From WHUA01 sp964585785 (GTDB taxonomy: Bacteria > Pseudomonadota > Alphaproteobacteria > UBA8366), in assembly GCA_964585785.1 (NCBI GenBank), contig CAZPFL010000003.1:15202-79201 (forward strand): a stretch of DNA of 64,000 nucleotides, read 5' to 3'. This document shows, one piece after another, positions 25,128-33,924 of this stretch. Each line of letters opens with the position of its first letter. Within the stretch, counting starts at the first letter, position 1. The translations under genes and the position numbers were made by a program. The notes under the pieces are model-generated. The model did not search any database and had not been told where the DNA came from. It worked only from the letters and a program-made list of their open reading frames with translations.

Positions 25128-26522
25128 ATGGCGCAACATCAGCAACCACAAGGCCATGAGGCGGCAATCGCCGAAACCTTCTCCGAATGGGCGCGCTCTC
25201 TGACCCCCAACAGCATTCCGGCCGAAGTCCGCGCCGTGGCCGACGACGTCTTGCTCGATCTCGCCGGCAACTGCGTTTCCGTCCGCAATCTCGACTATAT
25301 AAGGAGTGTCGTAACGGGCTGGGACGGCAAAGGCGATTGCACCGCCTTCGGCCATAAACAGGGCTTCGATGCCGCCGGCGCCGCCGTCATCAACGGCACC
25401 GCCGCGCATGGCGAAGACTTCGACGATACTTACGAAGGCTCGCCGGTCCACGCAGGCGCGCCCACGATCCCGGCGGTTCTGGCAGCCTGCGAGCGCTTCG
25501 GCCGAAGCGGCGCCGACGCCTTGACCGGTATTGCCGTCGCCATGGAGCTGGCCTGCCGGATGACGGTGGTGGCGCCGACGGCGATCCATCGCGCCGGGTT
25601 TCATCCGACCGCCGTCATCGGCACGATGGGGGCGGCCGCGGGTGTCGCCGCCGCGCTCGGCATGCCCGCCGGGCAAATAACCCAGGCGCTCGGAATCGCC
25701 GGCAGCATGGCATCCGGCATCATTGAATATCTGGCCGAGGGGACCTGGACCAAGCGCCTTCACCCGGGCTGGTCGGCCCATTCCGGCTTGCAGGCGGCGC
25801 TCCTGGCGCGGCAGGGATTTACCGGTCCGCGCACCGTCTTCGAGGGGACGCACGGGTTCTTCTTCGCCTTTGCCGATTCCGCGTTCGATCGCGATTTCTC
25901 GCATCTGACGGACGGCCTGGGAACCGACTGGCGTATGCGCCGCATCGCCTTCAAGCCCTATGCCTGCGGAACGATGGCGCAGCCCTATATCGACTGCGCC
26001 ATCGCGCTGGCCAAGCGCGGGGTTGCCGCCTCGGACATCGCCGAGATCCACTGCGAAACCGGCGAAGGTATCGTTCACCGGCTATGGGAGCCGTTGGCGG
26101 AAAAGCACCGGCCGAGCACGCCCTATTCCGCGAAGTTCAGCATCCCCTATCTGATTGCCGTCGGCTTTCTCGATCAAGCCGTCGGCCTCGCCCAGTTCAC
26201 CGAGGACCGCATCCATGACCCGGCCGTGTTGGACGTCGCGGGCAAGGTTGCCTATGTCGTCGATCCGCAGAACGAATATCCGCGAAACTATACCGGCCAT
26301 CTGCGGGCGGTGCTTCGGAACGGCGAGGAGATCGTTATCCGCCAGCCCCACATGCGCGGCGGCGCGCGCGAGCCCCTGCCGCGCGACGAAATCGTGGCAA
26401 AGTTTCGCAACAACACCGCCTTCGGCGGATGGAGCGAACGCCAATCAACGGCGCTCATGGACTGGTGCGGCAACTTGTTCGATGCGCCGAACCTTACCGG
26501 CATCTCGGCCTTTCGGACATAA
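25128..26522 (+). CDS. MmgE/PrpD family protein
   Basis: A 464-residue MmgE/PrpD protein. It shows the conserved NGTAAHGEDFDDTYEGSPVH motif, RAGFHPTAVIGTMGAAAG and the lysine-rich segment TKRLHPGWSAHSGLQ. Its substrate is probably a hydroxy-di- or tricarboxylate. The ATG at 25128 follows GGAGGGG. It sits between mlaF and mlaC in the same direction, an odd position for a catabolic enzyme, and may be co-transcribed with mlaF. The sequence differs widely from the copy at 13071, so the two are not a recent duplication. Confidence 0.87.
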   Translation: MAQHQQPQGHEAAIAETFSEWARSLTPNSIPAEVRAVADDVLLDLAGNCVSVRNLDYIRSVVTGWDGKGDCTAFGHKQGFDAAGAAVINGTAAHGEDFDDTYEGSPVHAGAPTIPAVLAACERFGRSGADALTGIAVAMELACRMTVVAPTAIHRAGFHPTAVIGTMGAAAGVAAALGMPAGQITQALGIAGSMASGIIEYLAEGTWTKRLHPGWSAHSGLQAALLARQGFTGPRTVFEGTHGFFFAFADSAFDRDFSHLTDGLGTDWRMRRIAFKPYACGTMAQPYIDCAIALAKRGVAASDIAEIHCETGEGIVHRLWEPLAEKHRPSTPYSAKFSIPYLIAVGFLDQAVGLAQFTEDRIHDPAVLDVAGKVAYVVDPQNEYPRNYTGHLRAVLRNGEEIVIRQPHMRGGAREPLPRDEIVAKFRNNTAFGGWSERQSTALMDWCGNLFDAPNLTGISAFRT

Positions 26523-26765
26523 ACGAAACACCTTCTGCCAATTTCGGAGACGCCCTTTGGAAGGTATGGCACCTGCCGTCGAGACACGGTAAGCTGCGTA
26601 AATTGGTGGGCATACCATCCTTCTGGGGCAAGCGCTTATCCTTTCGAAGCACCGCGCGCCGCAGAGCCAAACCGGGGAGCAGGCGTCATCCGCGTGGCGA
26701 TTAGCCGGCCGACCGAGAAATGGATGGCGAAAGGTAACGTAGAAAAGACAGGGACAGGATTGGGG

Positions 26766-27407
26766 ATGATCTCGCGCCGGCTGTTTGCTGCAATAGGCTG
26801 CTTGCTTGCTCTGGCGGTAATCGCGCCAAGCCCCTTCTCCTCCGCCAACGCCGCAGACGACGGCCCCGGCGCCTTTGTCAGCCGTCTCGGCAATAAAACC
26901 ATCGCGAACATGACGGACGTCTCCCTGTCGGAGACCGACCGGGAGAGTCAGTTCCGCGGCCTGCTGCGTGAAGGCTTCGACGTCAAAGCGATCGGCCATT
27001 TCGTATTGGGCAAATACCGGCGTACGGCGTCGCCCGAAACGGTCGACAGATTCGTCCAGGTCTTCGAGGAATACATCGTCTCGCTGTATGCGAAGCAGTT
27101 CAGCCGGTATAACGGTGAGAAGTTCATCGTGGAGAAGGTCGTCGCCACCACCCGGCCGAGCGACAGCATGGTCATGACCAAGATCATTCCGACGGGCGGG
27201 TCCGAGCCGATACGCGTCGACTTCCAGGTCCGGAATCTCGGCGACAAATTCAAGATCCTGGATGTTCGGGTCGAAGGCGTAAGCATGGTCTTGGCCGAGC
27301 GCGACGAATTCACCTCCTATATCGCCAAGAACGGCGGGCGCGTGGAGGCGCTGATCGACACCCTGCGCCAGCGCACGGCCGCGCCAGCGAGGACTGCCGG
27401 CAAATAG
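26766..27407 (+). CDS. mlaC: MlaC/Ttg2D family phospholipid-binding protein
   Basis: A 213-residue exported protein: signal peptide MISRRLFAAIGCLLALAVIA with a cleavage region near SANAAD, then the MlaC fold with SQFRGLLREGFDVKAIGHFV, LGKYRR and FEEYIVSLYAKQFSRY. MlaC shuttles phospholipids in the periplasm between the outer-membrane MlaA lipoprotein and the inner-membrane MlaFEDB complex. The ATG at 26766 is chosen to place the signal peptide correctly. It is separated from mlaF by an MmgE/PrpD gene. Confidence 0.85.
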   Translation: MISRRLFAAIGCLLALAVIAPSPFSSANAADDGPGAFVSRLGNKTIANMTDVSLSETDRESQFRGLLREGFDVKAIGHFVLGKYRRTASPETVDRFVQVFEEYIVSLYAKQFSRYNGEKFIVEKVVATTRPSDSMVMTKIIPTGGSEPIRVDFQVRNLGDKFKILDVRVEGVSMVLAERDEFTSYIAKNGGRVEALIDTLRQRTAAPARTAGK

Positions 27408-27522
27408 CGCTCGCCGCGTCGTCTTGCGGCCCTGTTCGTTTCCTTGATCGTCATGGCGTGCGCCGTTAATGTCCGGCCCAATGTTCGCGTAACGGACTGT
27501 CGCAAACGCCTGTCAGATCGCC

Positions 27523-27933
27523 ATGTCAGCGCCCAATCGTTCCGTGCCCCAGTTCGTCATCGAGGTTTCGCCGGGGGAATTGCTCGATCGGATCTCCATT
27601 CTCGAGATCAAGTCCGAGCGCATCGGCGATCGCGACAAGCTTCGGAACATCAACCACGAGCTCGACCTCTACCGCGGTACGATCAGCGGCAAAATCCCCG
27701 ATAGCGAAGCCATGACCCGGCTTATCGGCGACCTCAAAGATGTGAACGGGTCGCTTTGGACAATCGAGGATGAAATCCGGGCATGTGAGGCACGCCGCGA
27801 TTTCGGCGAACGTTTCGTCGAGCTCGCCCGCAGCGTCTACCGAACCAACGACCGGCGGGCATCGATCAAGCGGGAGATCAATCTCCTCTGCGGCTCGACC
27901 ATCATCGAAGAGAAGTCCTATACGCGATACTGA
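27523..27933 (+). CDS. DUF6165 family protein
   Basis: A 136-residue protein with the family opening VSPGELLDRISILEIKSERI and an alternating helical pattern (KLRNINHELDLYRG, LWTIEDEIRACEARRDFGERF) suggesting a coiled, all-alpha fold. DUF6165 genes commonly lie beside glycosyltransferase genes, as here, where a family 9 glycosyltransferase follows 84 bp downstream. A role in cell-surface glycan assembly is an inference from that context. Confidence 0.78.
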   Translation: MSAPNRSVPQFVIEVSPGELLDRISILEIKSERIGDRDKLRNINHELDLYRGTISGKIPDSEAMTRLIGDLKDVNGSLWTIEDEIRACEARRDFGERFVELARSVYRTNDRRASIKREINLLCGSTIIEEKSYTRY

Positions 27934-28017
27934 CATGGCGGCCTCGCGCAGGCCGCCGCCGCGCTGACGGGCATTGTTCGTCTCTGGGCCCCTCCGCCAG
28001 CGATTTAAGGAAAGCCG

Positions 28018-29079
28018 TTGCCCCCGACTACAGCCACACGCGCCGCCGAAGGCATCAACGCCATCCTTGTTTACGTCGGGAGCAATCCCGACGACGCGAT
28101 TGGCGAAAATATTCTCAAACTACCCTTCCTGCGCGCGCTGAAATCGGCCTTTCCCGATGCCCGCCTCACCTGGATCGCCGGAGTCGGCCCATGCCAGTTC
28201 CAAGGGATTCTGGCGCAACTGGTGGACGGAATGATCGACGAATGCCTGACCGACTTTCGGATCGACGATTCGGCCAAGGAGCTGCTCCTACGCTGGCGGC
28301 CGATGCCGGGCCGCGGATTCGACATGATAATCGATGCGCAGCGCAACGCCGTCAGAACGCTCGTGCTTCGGCGGATTCCGCACCGTTTGTTCATTTCCGG
28401 ATGCTGGCGCTATTTCTTCTCCGACGTGAAGCCGCCTGAGGAACTCGTGCATCCAAGGCTTCTTAGCGACCGGTTGCTGGGACTCGCCGCAGCGGCAACG
28501 GGCGAAATCGTCCGACCATCGCACATCTGGCCGCTCTCACCTAAATGGCTCGATGCCGCCGCGCGTCTGTTACCGAGCGGCCCGACGTATATCGGCCTTG
28601 CTCCCGGGGCCGGAAAGCAAGGAACCGGCAAATGCTGGCCGTTGGACCGGTTCCTGGCGCTCGCCGACGAGCAACGGCAAAAAGGCCGTCAGCCAGTATT
28701 CTTTATCGGGCCCGAAGAGAAGGCATGGCTCGACAGAATCCGCCGCGAGGCGCCCTATGCCTTGCTGCCCGAGTGGAGCGATGAAGCAGAGCGTGGCGGC
28801 TTGAAGGGGCCGGCCCTTGCCATGGCGCTCGCCCACCAGGTCGATGTGGCGATCGCGAATTGTTCGGGGATCGGCCATATCCTGGCCGCCGGCGGCGCCC
28901 GTATGGTTTCCTTGTATGGACCCACGCAGCCCAGCAAGTATGCGCCCTATACGCCGACCTTGATCGCCCTCCGCGCACAGGATTTCGGCGCGTCCGGCAA
29001 TATCGAAAACATTCCGATGCAAGCAGTCAGCGCGGCTATCGATCGACACCTCGAGCGAACGGTCGCCGAGGCGACCTAG
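28018..29079 (+). CDS. glycosyltransferase family 9 (heptosyltransferase-like)
   Basis: A 353-residue GT-B enzyme. The N-terminal domain has GENILKLPFLRALKSAFPDA and the sugar-nucleotide domain carries IGLAPGAGKQGTGKCWP, NCSGIGHILAAGGARMVSLY and GPTQPSKYAPY, a clear GT9 pattern. Such enzymes add heptose or related sugars to the lipopolysaccharide core or similar glycans. The start is TTG at 28018 with AAGGAAA upstream. Confidence 0.83.
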   Translation: MPPTTATRAAEGINAILVYVGSNPDDAIGENILKLPFLRALKSAFPDARLTWIAGVGPCQFQGILAQLVDGMIDECLTDFRIDDSAKELLLRWRPMPGRGFDMIIDAQRNAVRTLVLRRIPHRLFISGCWRYFFSDVKPPEELVHPRLLSDRLLGLAAAATGEIVRPSHIWPLSPKWLDAAARLLPSGPTYIGLAPGAGKQGTGKCWPLDRFLALADEQRQKGRQPVFFIGPEEKAWLDRIRREAPYALLPEWSDEAERGGLKGPALAMALAHQVDVAIANCSGIGHILAAGGARMVSLYGPTQPSKYAPYTPTLIALRAQDFGASGNIENIPMQAVSAAIDRHLERTVAEAT

Positions 29080-29090
29080 CCGATCCGCGG

Positions 29091-29534
29091 TCACCGCTGC
29101 GTCGGCGTGTTCCCCATAGACGACCGCCGTTCCGCGCTTTCCGCTTGCGGGTCGACGCGCACCGGCTCGCCGGGAAGCGCTCGGGCATATCCCATCTGGA
29201 CCAACCTGCCGGCGAGGTCGACCTTTGCCGCGAAGCAATGTCCGAGCATTTCGGTTCGCAACGGCGCTTCCCGAACCTTGCAACGCAGCCTGACTCCGGC
29301 GATAAGGCCTTGAAGGAAACGTCGGCCTTTCTCACCCTCTGGTGACGCCGGGTCCGGCGCGGCGATGCCCGATAACCGGATCCGCTGCCCCCAGATTTCA
29401 ACGGTCGAGGTGTCGATAACCTGGGCGTCACCCTCGATAACGAGCATGTCCGCCCACGCCAAGGGCACACCGATCGGCGCGGAGCCAATCAGCAAGGCCA
29501 CCGGAAAGGTCGAAAAGGGCTTAAATCCCATCAA
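29091..29534 (-). CDS. thermonuclease-like (SNase-fold) secreted protein, possibly inactive
   Basis: A 147-residue protein with a signal peptide (PVALLIGSAPIGVPLAWA) followed by an SNase-like OB fold: QVIDTSTVEIWGQRIRLSGIAAPD and LVQMGYARALPG. Of the staphylococcal nuclease catalytic trio, an Arg is present in RIRLSG and a Glu in EGEKGRR, but the position of the third residue (usually in YGR) reads EMLGHC. It may therefore be a non-catalytic or altered nuclease. It is convergent with the glycosyltransferase gene. Confidence 0.7.
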   Translation of the reverse strand: MMGFKPFSTFPVALLIGSAPIGVPLAWADMLVIEGDAQVIDTSTVEIWGQRIRLSGIAAPDPASPEGEKGRRFLQGLIAGVRLRCKVREAPLRTEMLGHCFAAKVDLAGRLVQMGYARALPGEPVRVDPQAESAERRSSMGNTPTQR

Positions 29535-29816
29535 GGCACGAGACCAATGCGCCGGCGCGACCTATGCGCCCACAACACCGCACCTTGCGTCCTGGTGATT
29601 GAAGAAGGCTTAACATCGACCATCTTCCCGTCGCGCCACGGTGTGAAAAGCGCCTGAATTTCCTGAGAAATCAAGCTGCTTAACCAAAAATCAATCATTT
29701 TGAGTGGTTTAATAGGTTTGCTCGGCTCTGCGACCTGTCGCCTCGGGCACGGTGCCGGCGCTTCTGGCGCCCCCGAATTTTCCAAGAACGGCGAGCCACA
29801 TCTACTGGAGGGCAAG

Positions 29817-30818
29817 TTGGATTTCGTCGTGACCTTCGTCTTCTGCTTACTGCTTGCCACGCTATATCTTGGACCGTCGATCGTCGCGGTCTGCCGGCAC
29901 CATTTTCGAACGCCCCAGATCATCGCGGTAAATATTCTGCTCGGCTGGACCATCGTCGGGCTGTTCTGGGCTTTCGTCTGGGCTTTGTCGTCGACCCGTC
30001 CGCGGTCGAAAGATGGGACGGATGCGCTGTCGACCGATTTCGCCGAGCGGCTTTTCCAAAACCGAAACATCGTCCGCCAGCCTGATGGCGGCGCGATCGT
30101 GTATCCGGGGCTGCTGGCCGACGAGGCTTATTGGCTCAGCGCCCCGGACTTCCGAACGTATTTGCAGATGCGTGCCCAGGAAGCACACCGGAATTTCCCG
30201 CGAGCGCTGATCATCCTCATTTCGGCCGGTGGGCTTTTCTTGGCCTTCCGCGAGTGGATGGGCCTTGAGCACGGCATGGCGCCGGCGATCCTTCTGTTCA
30301 TCGCCATCACGCTCTTTGTCACCGCCTGGGATCTCGTGTTCCGGCCGCGCCGCAAGTTTCTCGCGGCATTCCCCAAAGCGCCGCGGACGCATGACCCGAT
30401 ACGCCAGCAACGGAAGACGCTTGCCGGGATGGTGGCGTTCGACCCGCTGATTTGCGTCGGCGCGACGGCGCTCTGCTTCGGTCTTATCGTAAGCCTGACA
30501 GCCTCGTTGCTGTTCGGGGCTCAGCAGCCGCAGCTGCGGGCGCAGGATGGCGCCATGCTCATCCTCGGCTTCACAATCTTGAGCGTCGGCGGGACCTTCT
30601 ACGGCCATTTGGCCTGGCATCATCTGCGCTTCTTCATGAAGCATCGCCGCGCCCCCACGCAAGACGATCTCGACACGCTGGGAACCGGCGTGCGGGCGCC
30701 GGGCCTCGCCACCGCCATGGCGTCGCCCGTCGTGAGCAGCATGCCCGCGCCCAGCAATGGGGGCCGCTCAAGCCGGGGCCTGGCCGCCGCCCTGCGCAGC
30801 GGGGCGCGACCACGCTGA
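29817..30818 (+). CDS. membrane protein with superinfection-immunity-like N-terminal domain
   Basis: A 333-residue protein. The N-terminal ~55 residues (LGPSIVAVCRHHFRTP then IIAVNILLGWTIVGLFWAFV) match the short two-helix superinfection-immunity domain known from phage T4 Imm. After a soluble loop come about four more membrane helices and a proline/serine-rich basic tail. The TTG at 29817 with GGAGGG directly upstream is chosen over an earlier TTG at 29700. Such a fusion is longer than the usual ~70-residue form. Function unknown; a membrane-transport block against phage DNA is only a possibility. Confidence 0.55.
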   Translation: MDFVVTFVFCLLLATLYLGPSIVAVCRHHFRTPQIIAVNILLGWTIVGLFWAFVWALSSTRPRSKDGTDALSTDFAERLFQNRNIVRQPDGGAIVYPGLLADEAYWLSAPDFRTYLQMRAQEAHRNFPRALIILISAGGLFLAFREWMGLEHGMAPAILLFIAITLFVTAWDLVFRPRRKFLAAFPKAPRTHDPIRQQRKTLAGMVAFDPLICVGATALCFGLIVSLTASLLFGAQQPQLRAQDGAMLILGFTILSVGGTFYGHLAWHHLRFFMKHRRAPTQDDLDTLGTGVRAPGLATAMASPVVSSMPAPSNGGRSSRGLAAALRSGARPR

Positions 30819-31150
30819 GCTTGCCGTCTGGCCGCAATCAACGGCTAAACCGCATATCATATTACCGCTATTGCGGAATTTTGGCCTGCAGCCATCCTTT
30901 TTCAAGTAGGAGATAAATCCCTAATCCGGGCTGAAATCCTGGGTCGTTAACGATAACAGGCCGTCTATCGCGTTGAATTCCCCCAACTGCCGCTAAATTG
31001 CCATAATGCGGACTGAGAACGGCCCCAGTCCCTTACTAATATACAAAGATTGGGAGCGTATCAGGGCTCATGGCATGAACCATGCGCCTGAAATAATTAG
31101 AAAAATTGAGGCAACGGTGGCACCTGGTCAGTCAAGACGAGGTGAGTACC

Positions 31151-31363
31151 ATGTTGCATACGGCAAATCAGCGCTGGCCCCGCGTCCTAATCGGCCTGGG
31201 CAACGGACTATCCAAATGCACCAAATGCGGCTTGGCATTTGTCGCCAAGCAACCGACGCAGCACACCTGCAGCAAATGCAGTGACTCTCGGAAGCAGAGC
31301 ACGCGTCGGACGCCCTATCCCGGCCAAGCCGCCAAACCGGTGAAGCGCCCTGGCCACGGCTGA
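31151..31363 (+). CDS. small zinc-ribbon protein
   Basis: A 70-residue protein with a CTKCGLAF...HTCSKC pair of knuckles around residues 23-42, a probable zinc ribbon, and a basic C-terminal tail (RKQSTRRTPYPGQAAKPVKR). GAGGTGA precedes the ATG. It may bind nucleic acid. It is at the edge of the phage-like block. The preceding gap 30819-31150 has no gene I can support. Confidence 0.5.
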   Translation: MLHTANQRWPRVLIGLGNGLSKCTKCGLAFVAKQPTQHTCSKCSDSRKQSTRRTPYPGQAAKPVKRPGHG

Positions 31364-31615
31364 GCATTCTGACGGGTCGGAGCCGGGCGCGCATTGCCTC
31401 ATACGGCACGCCCACTTTGCCGCGGAAAGCAAGAGAATAACCTCTTGATCACGCGGAACGGACCGGGGCGCCAACCGGCGGTCGTAAGACAGGCCATGCG
31501 CCCGTGAGGCCATCCGATATTCGGTAAGGCCTCTACGATCTATCCCGTACAATCCGGCATAGCCCGCCGCATTCATTCGACACGCGGCTCATTGCCGATC
31601 GCTCGCATCTTTGAA

Positions 31616-32173
31616 TCACCCCAAAGATCTTGGCCGCGTCCGGCGCGGACCACCTTTGGCCACCTTCTCACTGGTCAATGCGACCGCGATCTCGGCGAGC
31701 GCTCGGTCGTGCCATGCGCGTATCGTATCGTGATGCAGCCCGAACATACGCCCGAGCTTGCGATAGCTCACGACGTGACGGCCGCTGACCGGGTGAATCA
31801 GCGCCCGGGCCAGACATAATCGCCGCTTGCGCTGGTCGGTATAACGCCACAGCCACTCGAGGACCTCGTCCATCCGTCCCACCGATCGGGCGGACGGCGA
31901 CGCACGGACCTGATTGTATCCCAGGGAAAAATCCTGCTTCACCTCGTCCGATGCGCCGATCAGGGCGACGAATGCATCCTCGTACCCGCGGACAACATCG
32001 GGCCAGCGGGATCGGTCGTCTTTCGGAAGCGATCCGCTCGGCAGCGGCAAGGACATCAAGGTGCGGCCCGCATCCTCGAGCCGTTGGCGCACCTCCTCCG
32101 GCGTCCACGTCGTTGCGAGGTCCGCGGCCTGCGCCGATGGTCGCAGCCGTTCCGCGCCTTTGCGAAGCGCCAT
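31616..32173 (-). CDS. DUF6362 family phage-related protein
   Basis: A 185-residue protein. WTPEEVRQRLEDAGRTLMSLP, RSRWPDVVRGYEDAF, and the C-terminal RMDEVLEWLWRYTDQRKRRL with a helix-turn-helix-like YRKLGRMFGLHHDTIRAWHDR match DUF6362, a family mostly found in prophages and possibly DNA-binding (terminase-small-subunit-like position in phages). The ATG at 32173 comes one base after the TGA of the upstream gene, a sign of coupled translation. Confidence 0.72.
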   Translation of the reverse strand: MALRKGAERLRPSAQAADLATTWTPEEVRQRLEDAGRTLMSLPLPSGSLPKDDRSRWPDVVRGYEDAFVALIGASDEVKQDFSLGYNQVRASPSARSVGRMDEVLEWLWRYTDQRKRRLCLARALIHPVSGRHVVSYRKLGRMFGLHHDTIRAWHDRALAEIAVALTSEKVAKGGPRRTRPRSLG

Positions 32174-32174
32174 T

Positions 32175-32390
32175 TCAGCGAGGCAAGCCGTTGTGGAGGT
32201 CGGATTTGACCGTGTAGCAGACAATGCGCCCATCACCGCTGCGAACTGGCGCAACCCGGCAGTGAACATGATAGCCGGAGTCCGCCCATGCCGCCTCGAT
32301 CGCGCGGGCCAACTGCCGCGCCCCTTTGCGGCGCATGCAGAAATCGACTCTGTTTTCGGCGGGACCAGGAGTGAATGGCGGCACCTTCAT
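32175..32390 (-). CDS. small phage-associated protein, 71 aa
   Basis: A 71-residue basic protein starting MKVPPFTPGPAENRVDF with GGAGG 6 bp before the ATG. It contains KGARQLARAIEAAWADSGY and ends in TVKSDLHNGLPR. It is translated directly before DUF6362, with one base between stop and start. I do not recognise a family; the context is a phage early-gene-like pair under the divergent promoter region. Confidence 0.6.
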   Translation of the reverse strand: MKVPPFTPGPAENRVDFCMRRKGARQLARAIEAAWADSGYHVHCRVAPVRSGDGRIVCYTVKSDLHNGLPR

Positions 32391-32595
32391 TCGCCCCTCC
32401 CCGCCGCCGGGCGAGCGTCGAGCGCTTGCGGCTCCCAAACGGATACGGTGCCGGATTGGGTGCCGGATTGGGCGAAAACCGGCATTCCAAAGTATGTTCT
32501 TGTTTTGTTCGATCGTTGGTGACGGCGGCTCAGTGCCAGCATGTGACGCCCTCCCTGTGCGCGATAATGACGATAGCGATTACAACTGTGTGAAT

Positions 32596-32652
32596 TTACC
32601 GCACATCTGTCAAATAAATTCGTTGCGTTTTGTACGGTAAGTCTGTTATCTT
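32596..32652. promoter_or_regulatory. divergent promoters with matching operator-like boxes
   Basis: Plus strand: TTGCGT (32623-32628), 18-bp spacer, TATCTT (32647-32652), leading to the XRE gene. Minus strand: TTGACA (complement of 32608-32613) leading to the DUF6362 operon; its -10 is not clear. In each, three bases after the -35 hexamer comes the same box: GTACGGTAA (32632-32640) and GTGCGGTAA (complement of 32596-32604). A repressor bound there would block both promoters. Confidence 0.5.
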
Positions 32653-32676
32653 TTCCTAATTCAGAGTGGCAATCGA

Positions 32677-33219
32677 ATGACGATGAGCACGAATTCAAAG
32701 GCCTCCTTGGAACTCAAGCGATTCCGGGAACAAGCTGGTTATTCGGTCCGCCAACTTGCTGCGGCCCTGCGCGACACCGGCTCGAAATACGGTCAATCCC
32801 CTTCCTCTTACGCCTACTACGAGAACGAATATAAGAAACCATACCTACCGATGGACCTCGTCGATGCGTTGGTCCCACTGCTGCGTGACCGCGGCTCGCC
32901 GCCTATCGGCGAACGGCAAATTCTCGCCTTGGGCGGCCGTAACAGCCTGTGGTCCATGCGGGTGAATTTTAATGAAAAGCCGAAATTCAAGACGAAAATT
33001 GAAATCGAGACGGACCTCCTTGCCGAAGTGATCAGAGGCGTTGAGCTGGAAACAGAGGCTCTGGATTTGCGCCTAACCGGCCTGCAGCAGGCGCGGCTGG
33101 TTGCCGAGATCTGCCGCCGGGTCGCCGCGATCGACAGCACCCAGCAACCGGGCCTGATCGAGTGGGAAGTCGCGCACGCCTGCCGGCTCGCGAAGGCGTT
33201 CCTTCAGTCGAACGAATAG
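32677..33219 (+). CDS. XRE-type helix-turn-helix regulator
   Basis: A 180-residue protein with an N-terminal HTH (LELKRFREQAGYSVRQLAAA, then SSYAYYENEYKKPYLP as the second half) and a charged helical C-terminal part (TDLLAEVIRGVELETEALDL). It is divergent from the DUF6362 operon and probably controls both directions through the boxes between them, like a phage repressor. The start at 32677 is the first of two close Met codons. Confidence 0.72.
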   Translation: MTMSTNSKASLELKRFREQAGYSVRQLAAALRDTGSKYGQSPSSYAYYENEYKKPYLPMDLVDALVPLLRDRGSPPIGERQILALGGRNSLWSMRVNFNEKPKFKTKIEIETDLLAEVIRGVELETEALDLRLTGLQQARLVAEICRRVAAIDSTQQPGLIEWEVAHACRLAKAFLQSNE

Positions 33220-33397
33220 CGACCGCGCGCCCGCCCGCCATCTGCGACGCCGCAGCGAAACGGCCCGCAGCGATTTCGCTTCAGTTGCCGTTGCGGCCAA
33301 ATCCGAACATTCGTACGGTTTTTCCATACAAATTGGAACGCATGCGCGTCCGTTTTTCGGACACCGCAGCGGAAGAACCGGCGAGGAGCGGAAAACC

Positions 33398-33649
33398 ATG
33401 CAACGCGAACAGGACAAGGCGAAGAAAATCCCAGCCAGCCACGCGGATGCCCACCAGCCTTTCGACGAAGCGGATTGGGTCGATTGGGACCACTGGCAAA
33501 CCGTCGAAGAGCTTCAGGATTTTATGAACGACCTGGCCGACGAAACCTTCGCCGCCGATTTCAATCCTTCCGGCGAGCCAGGCGAGAGCGGACAGGGCGG
33601 CCGTATCGCCCGGCAAATCCGTCGCCACGGTCTCGAGATCGAGTGGTGA
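33398..33649 (+). CDS. small acidic protein, 83 aa
   Basis: An 83-residue protein rich in Asp/Glu (net charge around -11) and tryptophan (DEADWVDWDHWQTVEEL). GAGGAG precedes the ATG. Its stop overlaps the GTG start of the next gene, so the two are translated together. I do not recognise a family. The acidic first/basic second layout is like that of an antitoxin/toxin or DNA-mimic pair, but nothing else supports that. Confidence 0.5.
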   Translation: MQREQDKAKKIPASHADAHQPFDEADWVDWDHWQTVEELQDFMNDLADETFAADFNPSGEPGESGQGGRIARQIRRHGLEIEW

Positions 33650-33924
33650 CCCGCGGCGAAGCGAAGGGCGCCGCCGGCCCCGGCGCCATGCACGAGGCCT
33701 TGGGGCGCGCTGAGTCCCTGGCGAGCCGGCACGGGCTTCCCACTTTCAGCGCGTGGCGCACCGGGCTCGAACGACGCTACACCGTGATGCCCCCGTGGTA
33801 TTGGAACGAGCGACATTGCCGGGAAAACTATATCGCGCACATCCGTACCGCGATTGACTGGCAGCGGCGGGAAAGTAGAATCAACCGTGGAAATAGCGGC
33901 TTCCATCGCTCCCTGATCCCTTGA
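33646..33924 (+). CDS. small basic protein, 92 aa
   Basis: A 92-residue basic protein starting at a GTG that overlaps the stop of the acidic gene (GTGA). The core is TFSAWRTGLERRYTVMPPWY followed by WNERHCRENYIAHIRTAIDW. Longer readings of this frame run back through the acidic gene and are not credible. No family recognised; probably a mobile-element accessory gene. Confidence 0.45.
   Translation: MTRGEAKGAAGPGAMHEALGRAESLASRHGLPTFSAWRTGLERRYTVMPPWYWNERHCRENYIAHIRTAIDWQRRESRINRGNSGFHRSLIP

Larger units (their letters stand above)
31151..33924. mobile_element. phage-like regulatory block (zinc ribbon, DUF6362, XRE regulator, small ORFs)
   Basis: A set of small genes typical of prophages is arranged divergently around a control region at 32391-32676: on the minus strand a 71-residue protein coupled to DUF6362; on the plus strand an HTH regulator and two overlapping small genes. 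There is no integrase, replication or structural gene, and no flanking repeat was recognised, so this is a remnant or a domesticated module. The 31364-31615 gap has no convincing gene. Confidence 0.4.

Noticed and set aside
31208..31576. 122-codon minus-strand frame after DUF6362
   Set aside because: Overlaps the zinc-ribbon gene, has a weak ribosome site and no recognisable domain; it could be real in its first half, but I cannot support it.
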